This document shows, in pieces, positions 38,401-52,700 of a stretch of 64,000 nt of DNA (position 1 is its first letter; each line of letters opens with the position of its first letter). Location: contig PQWQ01000002.1 in the NCBI GenBank assembly GCA_002943765.1, positions 3,782,001-3,846,000 of the forward strand. The letters run 5' to 3'. Under the pieces are notes generated by a model that saw only the letters and a program-made list of their open reading frames with translations, made no database searches and had not been told where the DNA came from. Source of the stretch: Psoroptes ovis (lineage: Eukaryota > Arthropoda > Arachnida > Sarcoptiformes > Psoroptidae). The position numbers and the translations under genes are program-made.

Positions 38401-41400
38401 ATATTTGAAATGAAATCAAATGTCATTAATTGTATTTGCTGTTTTCATTTTGTTTAAATAAATAAATAAATGTTTGAATGAATGAATAGAATAAAATGGA
38501 AAAAAATTTCATTGTTTATTGCATTGTTTTAAATGAATGAACTCTAAACAGTCGAAAATTTGAAACATTTTTGTTTTTCAGTTTAATTTTAATTTTCAAA
38601 TCTCGAACCATAAAATAAAAATGATAGTACTTAATACTGATGAATTTTAAATTCGTATTTGGTATAATTTAAAAAAAAAATAAAATAAAAATTATAAACA
38701 AACACACTAAATCACAGAAGCGTATCGCGTTGATTTAAATTTTTTTTATTTTTTATTTTTATTTTTTTTTTAATTTTAAAATTTAAATAAACAAAAAGTT
38801 TTTCGTATAGATTTTTTACCCTATAGATTTTTTTCCCTCCTCTTCGCTCATTTATTTGACGCACAAAAAAATGTGTCAAAATCAATGTTTAGTGATTTAT
38901 TTTTGGTTAAAAAATAAATATTGAAAGTTATGAGTTGAATTTGCTTAGGAAAATATAAGAAAACAATCATTATTAGATGGTTGCTAAATTCATACTGCTG
39001 AAAATTTAAAGATTATCATTGAAATTTTTGAATAAAATGAATGAATATTTAATTTTTCAATGGAATATTCTCAATATTTCTGTTACAATATTTCTTTTTT
39101 TAGATGAGACTATTTCTGTCTCTCTTTTCTTATAAATGTCAATATTCAATTGATTTCATCAATTGATTTTCTTTTGAAAGATTCAGGTTTTCAATTTCAT
39201 TTTTGATTTTGTCATGCTGATAGTACAGTTACAAATTAGATTATATTTGTTTTTTCTCTTCATTTCATATCGGTTTTCTTTCACACATTTCTGTGATATT
39301 TTCTTGTTTATATTTTTGTTTATTTCATCACCCATTCATTCATTTCAGATAAAATTCAATGCTTTTTGTTTTTTTTTTGTTGATTTTCGTTCATTCATAA
39401 GTAAATAAAATGGACATATAATATTTATATTTTCCAAGCAATAAAAAATAAAATAAAAATCATGGGAGAAATTTTTTTTAATTTTTTCCCTTATTCTTGT
39501 TGTCCATTTTTATGTTTCATGCAAAAAATTATATAAAATTAGATTGAATATTTTTATTATTGCATGAATAGTAAATAAGATGGACATACATATCTCAATG
39601 CACATCGAGCATACATACAGACACACACACACACGCATCAACAATTCTCAATCAAAATGTCTTTATTTTTCATTTCATTTATTTTATTCTTTTATTCTTT
39701 CATTTTTTTTTTTTTTTTTTTTTTTTTTGGTTCATACAATTTTCTTTTGAAACGATTCAATTTCAAACACATCAAAAGAATCAAAATTCAAGTTTTTCTT
39801 CTTTCTTTTAAATTAAATAAAAAAGAGTGACAAAATTTGATCAAAAATAATAAAAAATGAAAATAAACGACAATGACCATCGCTGATCATGACGATGATG
39901 ATGATGATGATGATAATAGAATGGAATAATAATAATAAATTTTTCAAAGAAAATTTAATTCTCAAGTCACGTTCTAACTTGAATTTTTCTATGATTATTA
40001 TTGTTCTACTAAATTCTTGTTATCATTGTTGTCTTTGTTGTTGATTTTAAAAGGGTTTTTCCATTGAAAATGATAAAGATAATAATCAGTAGACAAAGCA
40101 TCCATGAAAATTATGATACACTTTATTTATCGTTTTGTTCAATAAATGGTTGAGAATTTTTGTTGTTGTTTTTGTTGATGTTGTTGCTGCTGTAATTTTA
40201 TTTTATTTCATCCATATTTGTGCAATTATATTTCATTTCATTTATCATTTTTTTTTCATTTTTAGACACACACACACACACAAATGAATGTTTGTGTTTT
40301 CACTTTATTAAACATTTGACTGATTAATAGCTTCATGTATGTACCAAATGTGTATGTTAGCATCATCAAAAGAATTGAAGTGCATAATGAATTTACCGGA
40401 AAAAAAATTGAATTTTGATTCAAGTTTTGTTTGTGAACAAATTATTATTTTTCTCTTTACAAATTGCCAATGAAAACAAATATTATTATTAGAAAAAATG
40501 TTGCTTGACATTTTCATTTCTCTTCTTCCCTGATATCTAAAAAAATTGATCATATCGTGAAATTGTCACCAAAAATTTTACACATGTTTTTTCACACATT
40601 TAATTCAGAGAAAATGAAACTTTTTGAATGTAATTTTCTGTTTTCATTTTTGATGAAAATTTAAAAGTTTTGATTCTTGATTTCCAATCAAAATGAGGGA
40701 ATCATTTGAAAACCATTTGAAACATTTGAATGATAACTTTACCGAACATTGTAATTGTCGTAAATGGTTCAATGTTGTTCAATGAATGTTGTTTTGTCGA
40801 TTAATATTCGCTTATATTTACGCACAATTATAAAATGTTTACGTCAAAAAACCAAAAATATACAAACTTAGTGTGTAATACCAACAATAATTTACATTGA
40901 AAAAAGATTAAATAAAGTGTATAATTAGAAATTAATAGATGTTTGATCAATTTTAATATCATGTTAGCTGTTTTCTGCTGTTGTTTTTGTTGTTGTTGTT
41001 TCCATGTTATTCATCATCAACAAAATCATTATTGTTAAATAATTGAAACGAAAAAAATTGATTTTTTTTCACATTTGTTTCAGTCAATTTTTATTTCTGT
41101 CTTCAAAATGCCAATTTAATATTAAAAATTTTCAAAAATGCATCGATATACAATCATTATTTTGATTACGGGCATTCAAATATGATTCAAAATGAAACAA
41201 AATCAATGAAATTTTGAAATCATTTATTCATTTATTAGTTATTGCTATAAATTCACATTGAGATACATATGGTTCGTGATTTTTGTTTTTAAAATTTGAA
41301 TTGAAAGAGATAACATCTTTTTTTTTTGTTTGTTACGCCCATTACTTTTTATTATTTAATGTCATTTTCATGGTGATTATTACATGATCATAAAGATAAT

Positions 41401-44400
41401 GGCAAATATAATTATATGTGATTGTGTGTGTGTGTGTATTTCAATATGTGCTCTGTATGTGATTCGCGATTTGATGTATTCCAATTTTTTCCGATTCCAA
41501 AAACTCATTTGATAAATCAAAAAAAAAGTGAATCTTTTTCCACTAATTTTATGATGACAATGAAAGAAAAAATTTCTAAGAATTCAGTTGAATTTCAAGT
41601 TAAAATCACGAAATTCAATGATATTTATGCATGTATTTTTCTATATTTATTGTCAATTTAAACTTGAATGAAGAATAAAGAGAAAATCATGGCCTACTAC
41701 ATGGTTTTAGTGCATTTGGATAGATAATAAATGAGAAAAATTATAAATTTCAATAATTTGATTAGTGTATGTTTCATTTTTTTTCATATACCATTAACGT
41801 TCTTTCTTGGTGAACATCCATACCAGAGTTTATGCGAAAGATTTCAATAATGATCAAGATTTGATATTATCATTATTTTGCTTTCTGTTATTAGTTTCTC
41901 ATTATTATTATCGATATTATTAATATCATTTATTTCAATCATTATTAATATGATTATGATATCTCAATATCGAAAAAAATGCAAAAAAAAAAAATGAAAT
42001 GAAACGAAATTCCAAATTGTTATTTTTCATGAGAATATTCAAACATCATCGATGATGATGATCATTATTTGATTACATGCATGTAACTCAAGTACAATGC
42101 GCATAAATGTATCATTAAACTCACAAGATTTTACATCTTACAAGAATCTTATTTACAGAAAAAGGGAAAAAATATTCAACATTTTTCTATGGATAAATAT
42201 GATTTTATAATTATAATTTGTATCATATGTACAAATACCTACAAATATATGATTCATTATTCATTTCTTTCGTAGAATATTTTGGTGCAATAATTTGATT
42301 CGTTCATTAAAAATAAATAAATAATGATAATAAATAATTAGCATCTCTAATCATAATTAGAACATTTATTATTATCTTTATGAGCTGAGAATATTAATTT
42401 CATCTTTCATATAATTGGTAGAATATGACAATCAAAAAAGCTTAATTTTTTTAGCTTTTTTTGATCAATTTCATTCATTTAGCAAGAGAGAAAATGAAAA
42501 TAATTAATGTCATAAATTTCATTTTCTTTCTTAATTTGACTTTTTGCTGCACATTTTGTTCATTTTAGTCAGCCATTTATGATTAAAAATGAATGAAATT
42601 GAACCAGATAAAATAAACATATAAATAATTGGATAAAGTTTATTAATTTAGACAATCTGTGTCTATATGATGATATATTCACATCTTGTTGTTTGTTTTT
42701 TTCTCGGAAAAATTTTTCTTCTCTTGGAATCTATTCCAGAATCCGGTGCTTGTGCCCGATATATTTGTCTATATGCAGCATACAAATCGAAACTCAGTGC
42801 AAAACTAGCACACGAAAAAAAATTCAGACAAATTGAAATTTGCCAAATTCTATTTAGAAAATTAAATTTATTAAATTGTTACAAAAATCATCGAGGTCAT
42901 CACGTTACATTATTATCGTTGTTGTTGCTACTACTGTTTTCGTCGTATGTGTTCATCATCATCATGATCATTTTATGATAATTATAATTAATTTATAAAA
43001 ATTTTAGCCAGTTTAATTTGTTTTCTCCATCAAATAATTATCATCGAATAATTGTTTTCAACAAAAAAAAACATAATTTTCTCATGGATCACTGAATATT
43101 TGAAATTCAAAATCCCAGTGCAAAAACAATGAAATGAATATGAAACGTATAAAATTAAATAAAATATATACGATTGTACTTTGATAAAAATAAACAAAGC
43201 CTTACAAATTAAATAAAATATTTTTTTTTATCATTTCTATTATATTCTATCTATTTCATGATGATACGAAAACAAATAATAATAGAATAAAATGAGAAAT
43301 TCAAATTGACCATCTCTCATTGTGTACAATTGTTTGAAAAAAAAAGCTAAAAACAAAAAGAATTATGACATTTATTCTGTGCACAAAATCATGAAACAAA
43401 TGACAAAAACAAAATTCAAGTGGATACATTTCTGTTGCTTGTTTCGTATCATTTTTGTCCAAATGATTCGGTGTTATATAAATTAACAAAGAGGTGAGAA
43501 ATGAAAATAATTTTATTCTTCTTTCATTGCAAAATCAATTAAAGCTGATACAATTTGAAATTATAAAAAATTAAACAAAATCGTGTGTGTTTGTCTGCCA
43601 ATGTCTATTAGTGTTGAATGTCGATAAATGTTACAATGTTGAACCATGTTGAACTATGTTAAAATGATAAACACACAATACACAGACACACACGCACAAA
43701 CATTTCTTAGAAATGAAATTTTAAAATTTAAAAAAAAGTTCGGAATTTTCTCTGATAATTGAAATCCAAATTTTTCGAGCAATGTTTCTGCAAGTTCACT
43801 TGCTCATACTCAATTTTTTTTTTTTTGTTGTCTTTTTTTGCAACATATTTGTCAAATTTGATTTCTTCATTTCTAAAATTTCCCGGCTTGCTTCTTCCAT
43901 TGGAAACTTTGATGAAAACTAAGAAAGAAAAATAAAAAAATCGATTTTAAGTCCAATTTTATATTTTTCTTTTAATGTTTTCTTTGGATTCTTTAAATTT
44001 TTAATCATTTTTTTACTATTCAATGTATAATGAAAATGTTCAATGTTTTTTTTTTTACTATTTTTGTGTGTCAAACATCATCATCATCATCAGCAATCGA
44101 TCTATTGATTCATTTTATTCATCATTTATGGGTGAAAGAAAGCCAAAGACTAAGTAAAACAAAAACTTTGTTCAATTTCGATTTCAACATTTCGCTTCGA
44201 TTCAATGGAAAAATCCTGAAGGCATTCAAATTGGCATCGATTTCCGCGAATGCTTGTAAATTGAAAATTCCAAAAAATGAAACGAAATTCAAACGAAATT
44301 AAATAATTTTTTAATCGAATTAAAAGTCGAAAAAAGCTGAAACATTCATTGATTCGGAATGCCATTACGCTATTAAACCTTGTATAGAAATGATTTAATG

Positions 44401-47400
44401 AATGGTGGAGAATGTAATTTAAAAATCATTCAAATAAAAGTAAAAAAAAAAATCATCAATTTCACAGCTGAAACAAAAACAATTAATAAATTCATATTAA
44501 TCGTTGTTTTCATTATTATTTTCATTCTGTGATATCATTTATCTACCGATATTTTCATTTGGAAGAACAAAAACACAACTTCAAAAATGAAAAAGAAATA
44601 TTGAAATTTCAGTTTTGTGGAACTTGTGCCAAGTTTTTTTTTTTTTTTTTGGTTGTAATTATTAATTTTTCAGTTCAATATGTTCATTGATAGATATGTC
44701 ACGGGTCGTATGGCATACTCCACTATGCTACCATACTCGATACTACATACATTTCTCCATACATTTGAATTTATGATCAAACATTTCAAAATGGATTTTA
44801 TTCTAGGGTATTGTGTCCAAAGATATGTCTAATATTGTATTGAGTAAGAAAGACATATATTTTTTCTATTTGTATGTGATTGTCTATGTATTTTTTTTAT
44901 GATTCTCAAGTGTACAACACATCACACACACACATCTTAACAAACAAAAGAAAAAGAAAGAATCATTAAATATTCATTTATTTATTGGATTTATTGAATT
45001 CTGAATTCATTCATTCATTCTTTCTACGAATTGAATTCATTGCATTATTCTTATCCAGTATTTTTTGTTTTTTTCTTTCATTCTTATATTAAATTTTATT
45101 TATATTTATTTTCACTTCCGAAATTGTTTTTCATGTTCCTACCAGTATATGGTGTATGTGATGGTCGTTTTTTTCTCCGTTATTATTGATCCAATATCGT
45201 AATTTTCATGTTTTCGTTTTTCTTCTTTCATTCATTCAAAACTATGTCCTCAATGTTGTTCTTGTTGTTGTTTTTGAATGGAAAAAAAAATTTTTGGCAA
45301 CACGAAATAATAATAATAATAAATTGAAACATTAAATTATGTTTTGCCTACTTAATTTCATATTATGTAATTTAGTCTTTCTTTTTTGTTTTTTGTTTTT
45401 TTGCTTGTTATTCATTTAGTAATGCTGTCGTTGAATTATTACTGTACTATTATTAGTGTTTATGTATATTTTTCAAGATTAATTTAGTGTGGTCGCCATG
45501 GATGTGTTTGGTCTTTTTGTTTCTTCTCAATTTCCATGTTTTGACTCTACATGTGTATGTTGAACCCAAAAGATACAGTTTGATTGATACATTCAATTAT
45601 TGTCATTTGATGCACATTTAAAATTCATTTTGGACAATAGATTTCATTTGTTCTCGATTTTTCATTGTTATTATTCGATAGCTGATGAAAATTATGATAT
45701 TTTTTTTCCAAATATTCTCCTAACATAAAATCATACTCGAAAACAATTCTGTATGTTTAGTGATTGAATGAGTGAAATATTCATAAATCATTATACATTC
45801 AACCTTCTGTTTAGTATGAAAAAATTTTTATTTTAATTTTTTTTTCTATTTTTTCATCTTGTTTTCAAAATGATCATACAAACAATCTACGCACAACTCG
45901 AGGTCTTTGTTCATTTTTTCGGCATCAAACTGCTAAAATTTTAAATGACAACAACAAAAAATGAAAAAAAAACAAAAACATTAATCATGATAAAAGATGA
46001 AGAAGTCGTATTTTGATGCAAAAAAAATGATAAATAAATATAGAATATAGCATGAAAATTGTCCATTTTTCATGTTATATTTCATCGCTATCATGTACTA
46101 TAGCTAATTCCATTTTATCTTGATTTTTTTTCTTCTTTTCGAATCAAGTATACTAAAAATAATTAGAATAATATTCTTATAATGTGATTAAATTGTCATC
46201 ATCATATGAGCATCATTTTGACCATATCATAAGCAGAAACATTGAGTTATCATGTCAAATTGAAACAACATTTCAAATTGAGGAGAAAAAAATTCGAATA
46301 AGAATCTGAAAATTTTGGATTTTTACACTTAAAATAATGAAATAATTCAATTTCAAATATTTTGTTTTCATTTGTTTCAGTTCAATATCATTGAATATAA
46401 AATTTCATTGAGAAAAAAAATTGTTATTAATTATAAACTGTCAATGGTCGAATCCAGAGTAACCGAATAAATGGACAATAAGATAGGCGAATAAATTCGA
46501 TGAAATTCCATTTAATTTTTTCTTTTTTCTTATATATGAGATCATTGCTATTGCTTATGTCATTTTTTTCAATTATATAATTGAATCGTCTGTCTACATA
46601 AATATTTTTATTCTTTTCTTTATTTTTTCCACAGTCAAAAGACGTTCTTTGTCATCCAATAATGATAATGATAGTTACAATAATGAAACGAGCTTAATAA
46701 ATAATCGAAATATATTATGGAACAATAATAATGATACTAATCATTCATTAATTAATATTGAACAAAATCAAAGACAACAAAAACAGCAAGAAGTATCAAC
46801 AATGCCAGAAATGTTATCATTAATAGATCCACAATTAAAGAATGAGCCAATAACACATGTAATTGGTTGGGAAGGTACACGAACATCATTACCATGTAAT
46901 GTATCATTGAATCTTCATGATAAATTTTTCAACGATTCAATCGATTTAATATTATGGTTTCGTGGTAATGAACAACGTGCATTATATTCGATCGATGCTA
47001 GACGAGTATCGACAATGCAACGTGCAAAACATTTCACTGGCGATGAAATGTTAGGTTCAAGAGCTTTTATTGATCTAAGTACAAGACCGAGCAGTTTAAT
47101 TATCGATTCTGTTAAAGGTATGTTTTAAAATTCAGAATTAATCTTTTCGATATAAAATTTTTGTCAAATCAATAATCAGTCGAAGATGCTGGGGAATATC
47201 GTTGTCGTGTTGATTTTCATCGTTCACCATCAGAACATCGTTCAATATTATTAGATGTACTGATACCACCAAAAGAAGTTATCATAATGGATGAATTTGG
47301 ACAACGTCTTTCGGATCCAATAACTCCATTCAATGAAGGTGCACATTTGAATTTAATATGTGAAGCTGAAGGAGGTAAATATACATTTGAATATTTCTTC

Positions 47401-49675
47401 TTTAATTAAGAAAAAATCAAAATATCTAGATAATAATATGAATGAAAAAATTCATCCTTTTTCTACATTTGAAAATATGAAAAACCCCTTAAAAGTAATA
47501 ATGATGAAACGACCGGAAGGCAAAAGATATTGCCCTTTTCTGAAATGATTGCTTTGAAAAATAATTTTACTATGTATAATTTTCATATTTCATGCTTATT
47601 ACTATGAATATTACCGTAAATTGTTCACATTTATTCATTTGATTTATTTATTTATTTTTATTTTTTCACATTTCTTCTCAATTATTATCATTATCATAGT
47701 GAACTTTTTATTTTCATCATGAGAATGAATCAAAAAACGCCATTGTCCTTGTATAAATAAAAATAAAAGGAGTACTGAGTTATGATAACAATAATTCAAT
47801 TCAACCGAGAAAATAGAAAATAAAAATTGACAAATTTTATTATGGCATTTGCCGCTAGAGCTTTCAATACCGGGATACCGGGATCCCGAATACCGGGATA
47901 CCGGACGATTTTGGTCCGGTATTGAATACCGGTATTCATGCAAAAAATACCGGTATTTCGGTATTGCTTAAATAGATATAAATTCAACTTTCGCACAAGA
48001 AAATTTATTTAAATTGATTTCAATCAATCTTTTCGAATATAAACGAACAATTTCTTTGCATTGAAATTCATATAAGGCACATTTATGATTAGCACCGATA
48101 ATGGCAACTTTGGTGCGATGGCTCATATGCGTCTACTTCCTAAGGGCTACTCAATAATAATAATCTTTTATTAATCGGTGCTCTGCTCAAGCATTTGCAT
48201 CTCTTGAATATAATATAAATGAATGGTTAATCAATTAAACTTAATGAAAATAAGATGAAAATAAAATTGTAAAAATTAAAATTAAAATAAAATAATGAAA
48301 ATATTGGTATGTAATTAAGCAGTGAATGAGTGTATGAATATGGAATGTGTACTATGTGAGGATGATATGTACAAATGATATGATGGTTTGCCTATGGTTC
48401 ACATGTGTTGCGACCGTCTCCAGTACTCCTTAGACGCTACATTGAAGGTATGAATCCTAAGGGCTACTTCTTAACTCAAGTCCTAATTCAATTTTGCTCA
48501 CTCAAAAGCGGTGTAAAACACAATTTTTAAAATAATTATCAGTAATAGTAGCAATAATAGTAATAACTTGATAGTAAAAATTCTATTTTATATTTTCTAA
48601 TTTACTAATCGAAATTCGAAATAAAATTCTCAATTTTGTAAGAATTTGTAATAATTTTTCGGATATTTTTTATCTTTTGGTGTGTAAATTATTTAATTTT
48701 TTGTTGTTTGGATTAAAACATTGATTAATCAATTGAATTAATCATACGGTAAGTTTTTATTTGTATTAATGTAAATAATATCAATTGTATCAATTTGTAA
48801 AATTATATTTATACGTATGTGTAAAGATATCAATACGTGATATCATTTTTTTTTCCATTTTTACAATTAAATTTTATAAAATAACAAGTTAGAATGAAAT
48901 ATTTGTAATTAAAATCAAAATTAGTTTAATAAAAATATGATTGAATTTTTTATTTACAATACCGGTTTTAATACCGGGATCCCGGTATTGCAAATTTCCA
49001 ATACCGAAATACCGGTATTCAGAAGTGGCCCGGTATTGAAAGCTCTATTTGCCGCTAAGAAAATAAACGTAATTTTGAACTTGATGTTCCCGTAAAAAAA
49101 AAGAAAATATTAGTTCAAATATTATTAGAAATTGAAAACATTTTCATTTTTTTAAAATTATTTTATTTATTCATTCATTCATTCATTTTTTTTTCATTCA
49201 TATAAATATTCAAAAGTTTATGTGTTTGTCATTATCGTTCGTAAATCAACGACAACACATCAACATTTATTATTATTATTATAATTCATAAATTTTATAT
49301 TTAAGAAAAAGTGAAATTATTATTTCATTTCATTTTTTTTGAATGAATTTCATTATTTTTTTATGGTGAAAATCTGTCATTCATTTTTTTTTCTTTATTT
49401 TTTTGATCAAGAATAACTTTAATAATAATCATAATGATAATAATGAATGAATGATAATGGTAATCGTTCAATGTGCAAAATTGAATGTTGTTGAATTTTG
49501 AATATTTTGAAAAAAAAATATTTTCTAAATTATTCAAAACTTTAAACTCATAAAATGAATATTTTTTTTATTCTTCCGGAATTTTGAAATATCATTTTGA
49601 AATAAGAAAATATGGAAAAAAAACTTTTTTCCCATCTTTAAAAGATTTAATTTATTTTTTAAAAAATTTTTCCTT

Positions 49676-49708
<33 letters not shown>

Positions 49709-52700
49709 ATACGATCAATTCAGACAATTCTATTGTGTAAAATCATGATTCAAATTGAAAATTTGATAAAAATTGAAATCTAATCAAAGAAAAAAATATT
49801 CAAAATGTCAAAATTGGTTTCTCATTGATTTTTGATTGACCATTTTTTCCTTTTTGGGTTCTTTTCTCACAATTCAAAAAATTATCAACAAAAATGTTGG
49901 TCCAATTCTGATTCAAATACCGATTCAGATTTATAGATTTCAAAGATGAATTTAAAGCATTTCTTAAGCTTTTTTTTCCAAGCAAATTCATACCAAATCA
50001 ATGAATCAAGGTTTTTGGGCGCTTGACCATTTGAAAGATTTTGATCAAATCAAAGATGCGTATGCAAGATGGACTAGAAAAAAAAATTCCACTTAATTCT
50101 TCATTAATAATCCTTCGATTGGAATTCTTTTTTTTCTTCATCATTTCCTTGGGTTTTGATTTGATTTGATTTATTTTATTTATTTATTTTTTTTGTTGTT
50201 GTTGAACACAAATAATTCATGTTTGTTTTAACAACAACGAGAATAATAAAACCAACAACAGAGAGTGAGAGATAGGGCGAAAACAAACTCATAAACTTAT
50301 AATTCAACTTTTCAAACAAACAAACAAATAACCACCAACATTTTGAACTTTTTCATTTTCCAACCAACTTTTATATCGCTTTGCTCTTTGCAGCAATCGT
50401 TTGGTTTTTCCGATTTTCATTAAATTTTTGTGCTTTTTTTTCATTTTCATCTTGCAACAAATTGAAAGCATCAGAACAAAAATTGATGCAAAATGTAAAA
50501 AATGAAAATAAACAAATTGAATGAATGAATAAAAACTAATCAACCAACCAACCAACCAAAGCCATAAAGTTGTAGAAACATTATTATTATTATTATTTCT
50601 ATTAGAATTAAAATATTGAAAATGTTCAATTTTTTCACGGGTAAATAAATTGTAATAATTTTTGAATGGTTCATTTTGAATAGGAATGAATAGGTTTACA
50701 TTTATTCTTCATTTGTATCATAATAATTTCTTCAATTTTTTGAACTTTTTTCAAATGTAATATTTTCAAATGTATATTTTCAACTATTTTTTCGATAGTT
50801 TATCGGATTGCTGTGATTTAATGAATGAAAAAAAAATGAGTGTTATTTGGAATAAATACATGAAAAGTTTTCATTTTTATTTTCCATTTTTTTTACGATT
50901 GAATGAGAAAAATTTTCAAGTTTTTAAATGGCAATTCAAATCAAGAATGTTCGAAACGAAACAATTTATCTATCTATCTATTTCCTAAATGTTTTATTTA
51001 TTCTTTATTCTTTTATTATTCTCTATTATAAAAAAATAGGCAAACCAAGACCATTATTATATTGGTATCGTAATGATGAATTGATCGATGATCAATGGAC
51101 AATAACAGCACAAGGAATAATACGTAATGAATTATTTATAAAAAAATTAAAACGTGATGATCAAGGAATAAAATTAACATGCCAATCATTATTCAATGTA
51201 TCGAATGAATCAATTAATGAAATGTTTAATACAATTTCATCATCATCATTATCATCATCGATTTCTTCTACAATAACATTATCTCCAATAATGAATAATG
51301 TATCATCATCCTCATCATCATCAATGACATCGAATATTTTTGATCCAGAACAAATACGACGATCATTGTTGGCCAATAAATTATTGGTGGAAAAATTCTC
51401 CAATAATAATGATAATGATAACAATAGAAATTTATTCAAATTGAAACAATCACAAAGTAGTATAATATTGGAACTTAATCGTAAGTAATTTTATTTTCGC
51501 TTTTCGCATTATCTATGATAAAAAGAATAGGAAAAATAATTTTCATTTTATTTCGCCAAATACTACAATAGCAATTGAAAATGGCGAAAACAATTGAAAT
51601 TCAATACAATACAATTCAATTTTTTTCCATTTCATACTGAATAATATGTTTGATTATGATTCTCATTATTAATTTTCATTCCAACAGAATATAATAATCG
51701 TGAATATAGAATTTAAAAAATAGGAAAAAAACTAAAGTCCCATTTGAAATTGGCTAAATTATGAAAATAAAATGAATATAATATAAAAATGAATGGAAAA
51801 ATAGAAAAAATGAAATAAAATTGAAATATTTTCTCTTCATTCCATTCATTTTAATATTCTATAAAATTTCAATTTTGAAATTTGATTCATATATGATTCA
51901 TAATGATAAATTAATTTCAAATTTGAATGAACATATAATTATGTTACCGTCAATCGAGAGAGAGAGAGAAAAAAATTCAAAAATGTACTAAACCATTTGA
52001 CTTGTGAATGTCGATGCAAATGCATTTACAATGATCAATTTTTTTTTTCGTTATTCACTGCTCCATTGATTGAATAATCGACAAAAAGCAAAACAATTAT
52101 CTTTGAATATTTCAAATTGGATTCTACAAAAGTCAAGGTTCTTTTTTTTTTGTTCAAAATAATTTAAAACGTTCCATCATTAACTCATTATTTGTGCAAG
52201 AAAAAATGTCTGCGATTTCTTCCATCGCCCGTGGATAGTTTGACCGATTATTTTTCGTAGCGAGAAGATACTTTTAAAGGAAAAAATTCATCCTTTTGAC
52301 CCAAAATAAAGAGATAGAATGTCATTGTTTTTTTCCCGGGATTGTTTGCGTTCATAGATCAATGTAATTTGATCGAAATATTGCACACATTTGCTTTGGA
52401 TTCGGATTTTTTCTTTTGATTTCTGTCTTGAATCAAATGAACGAACCGGAGACAATTTTTTTCTTCGTTTGTTTGAAACATGTCTTATCGGAACATGTTT
52501 TCATTTTCAAAGTTCTCCTTATATCCAACATCCTTACGACCCAATATCTATCGATCATTAGAAACTGATGAACGTCATGATATTTCAAATAAAATAATGA
52601 AAATAAAAAAAATCATTTGAGCCAAAAAAATAAAATATTTTATATTTCAATTCTTTGAATTGAATCGAATATGATGTATGTTTATTGCCTTAAGGTTAAA

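Larger units (their letters stand above)
47375..51039 (+). other. Sidestep-like intron 3 (3.7 kb)
   Basis: Bounded by G|GTAAAT and TAAAAAAATAG|GC. It contains the hAT-type element at 47856-49047, an A30 run at 49677-49706 and AT-rich filler; no gene seen. Confidence 0.8.

Noticed and set aside
42667..42978. 103-codon frame in sidestep intron 1 (ESGACARYICLYAAYKSKL segment)
   Set aside because: Somewhat more complex than its surroundings, but with no recognised domain, splice context or neighbouring coding signal; too weak to call a nested gene.
47644..47996. Two overlapping minus-strand frames with repeated YPGI/RYPG residues
   Set aside because: They span the terminal inverted repeat and ATACCGG repeats of the hAT element, which give the repeated peptide; not transposase.
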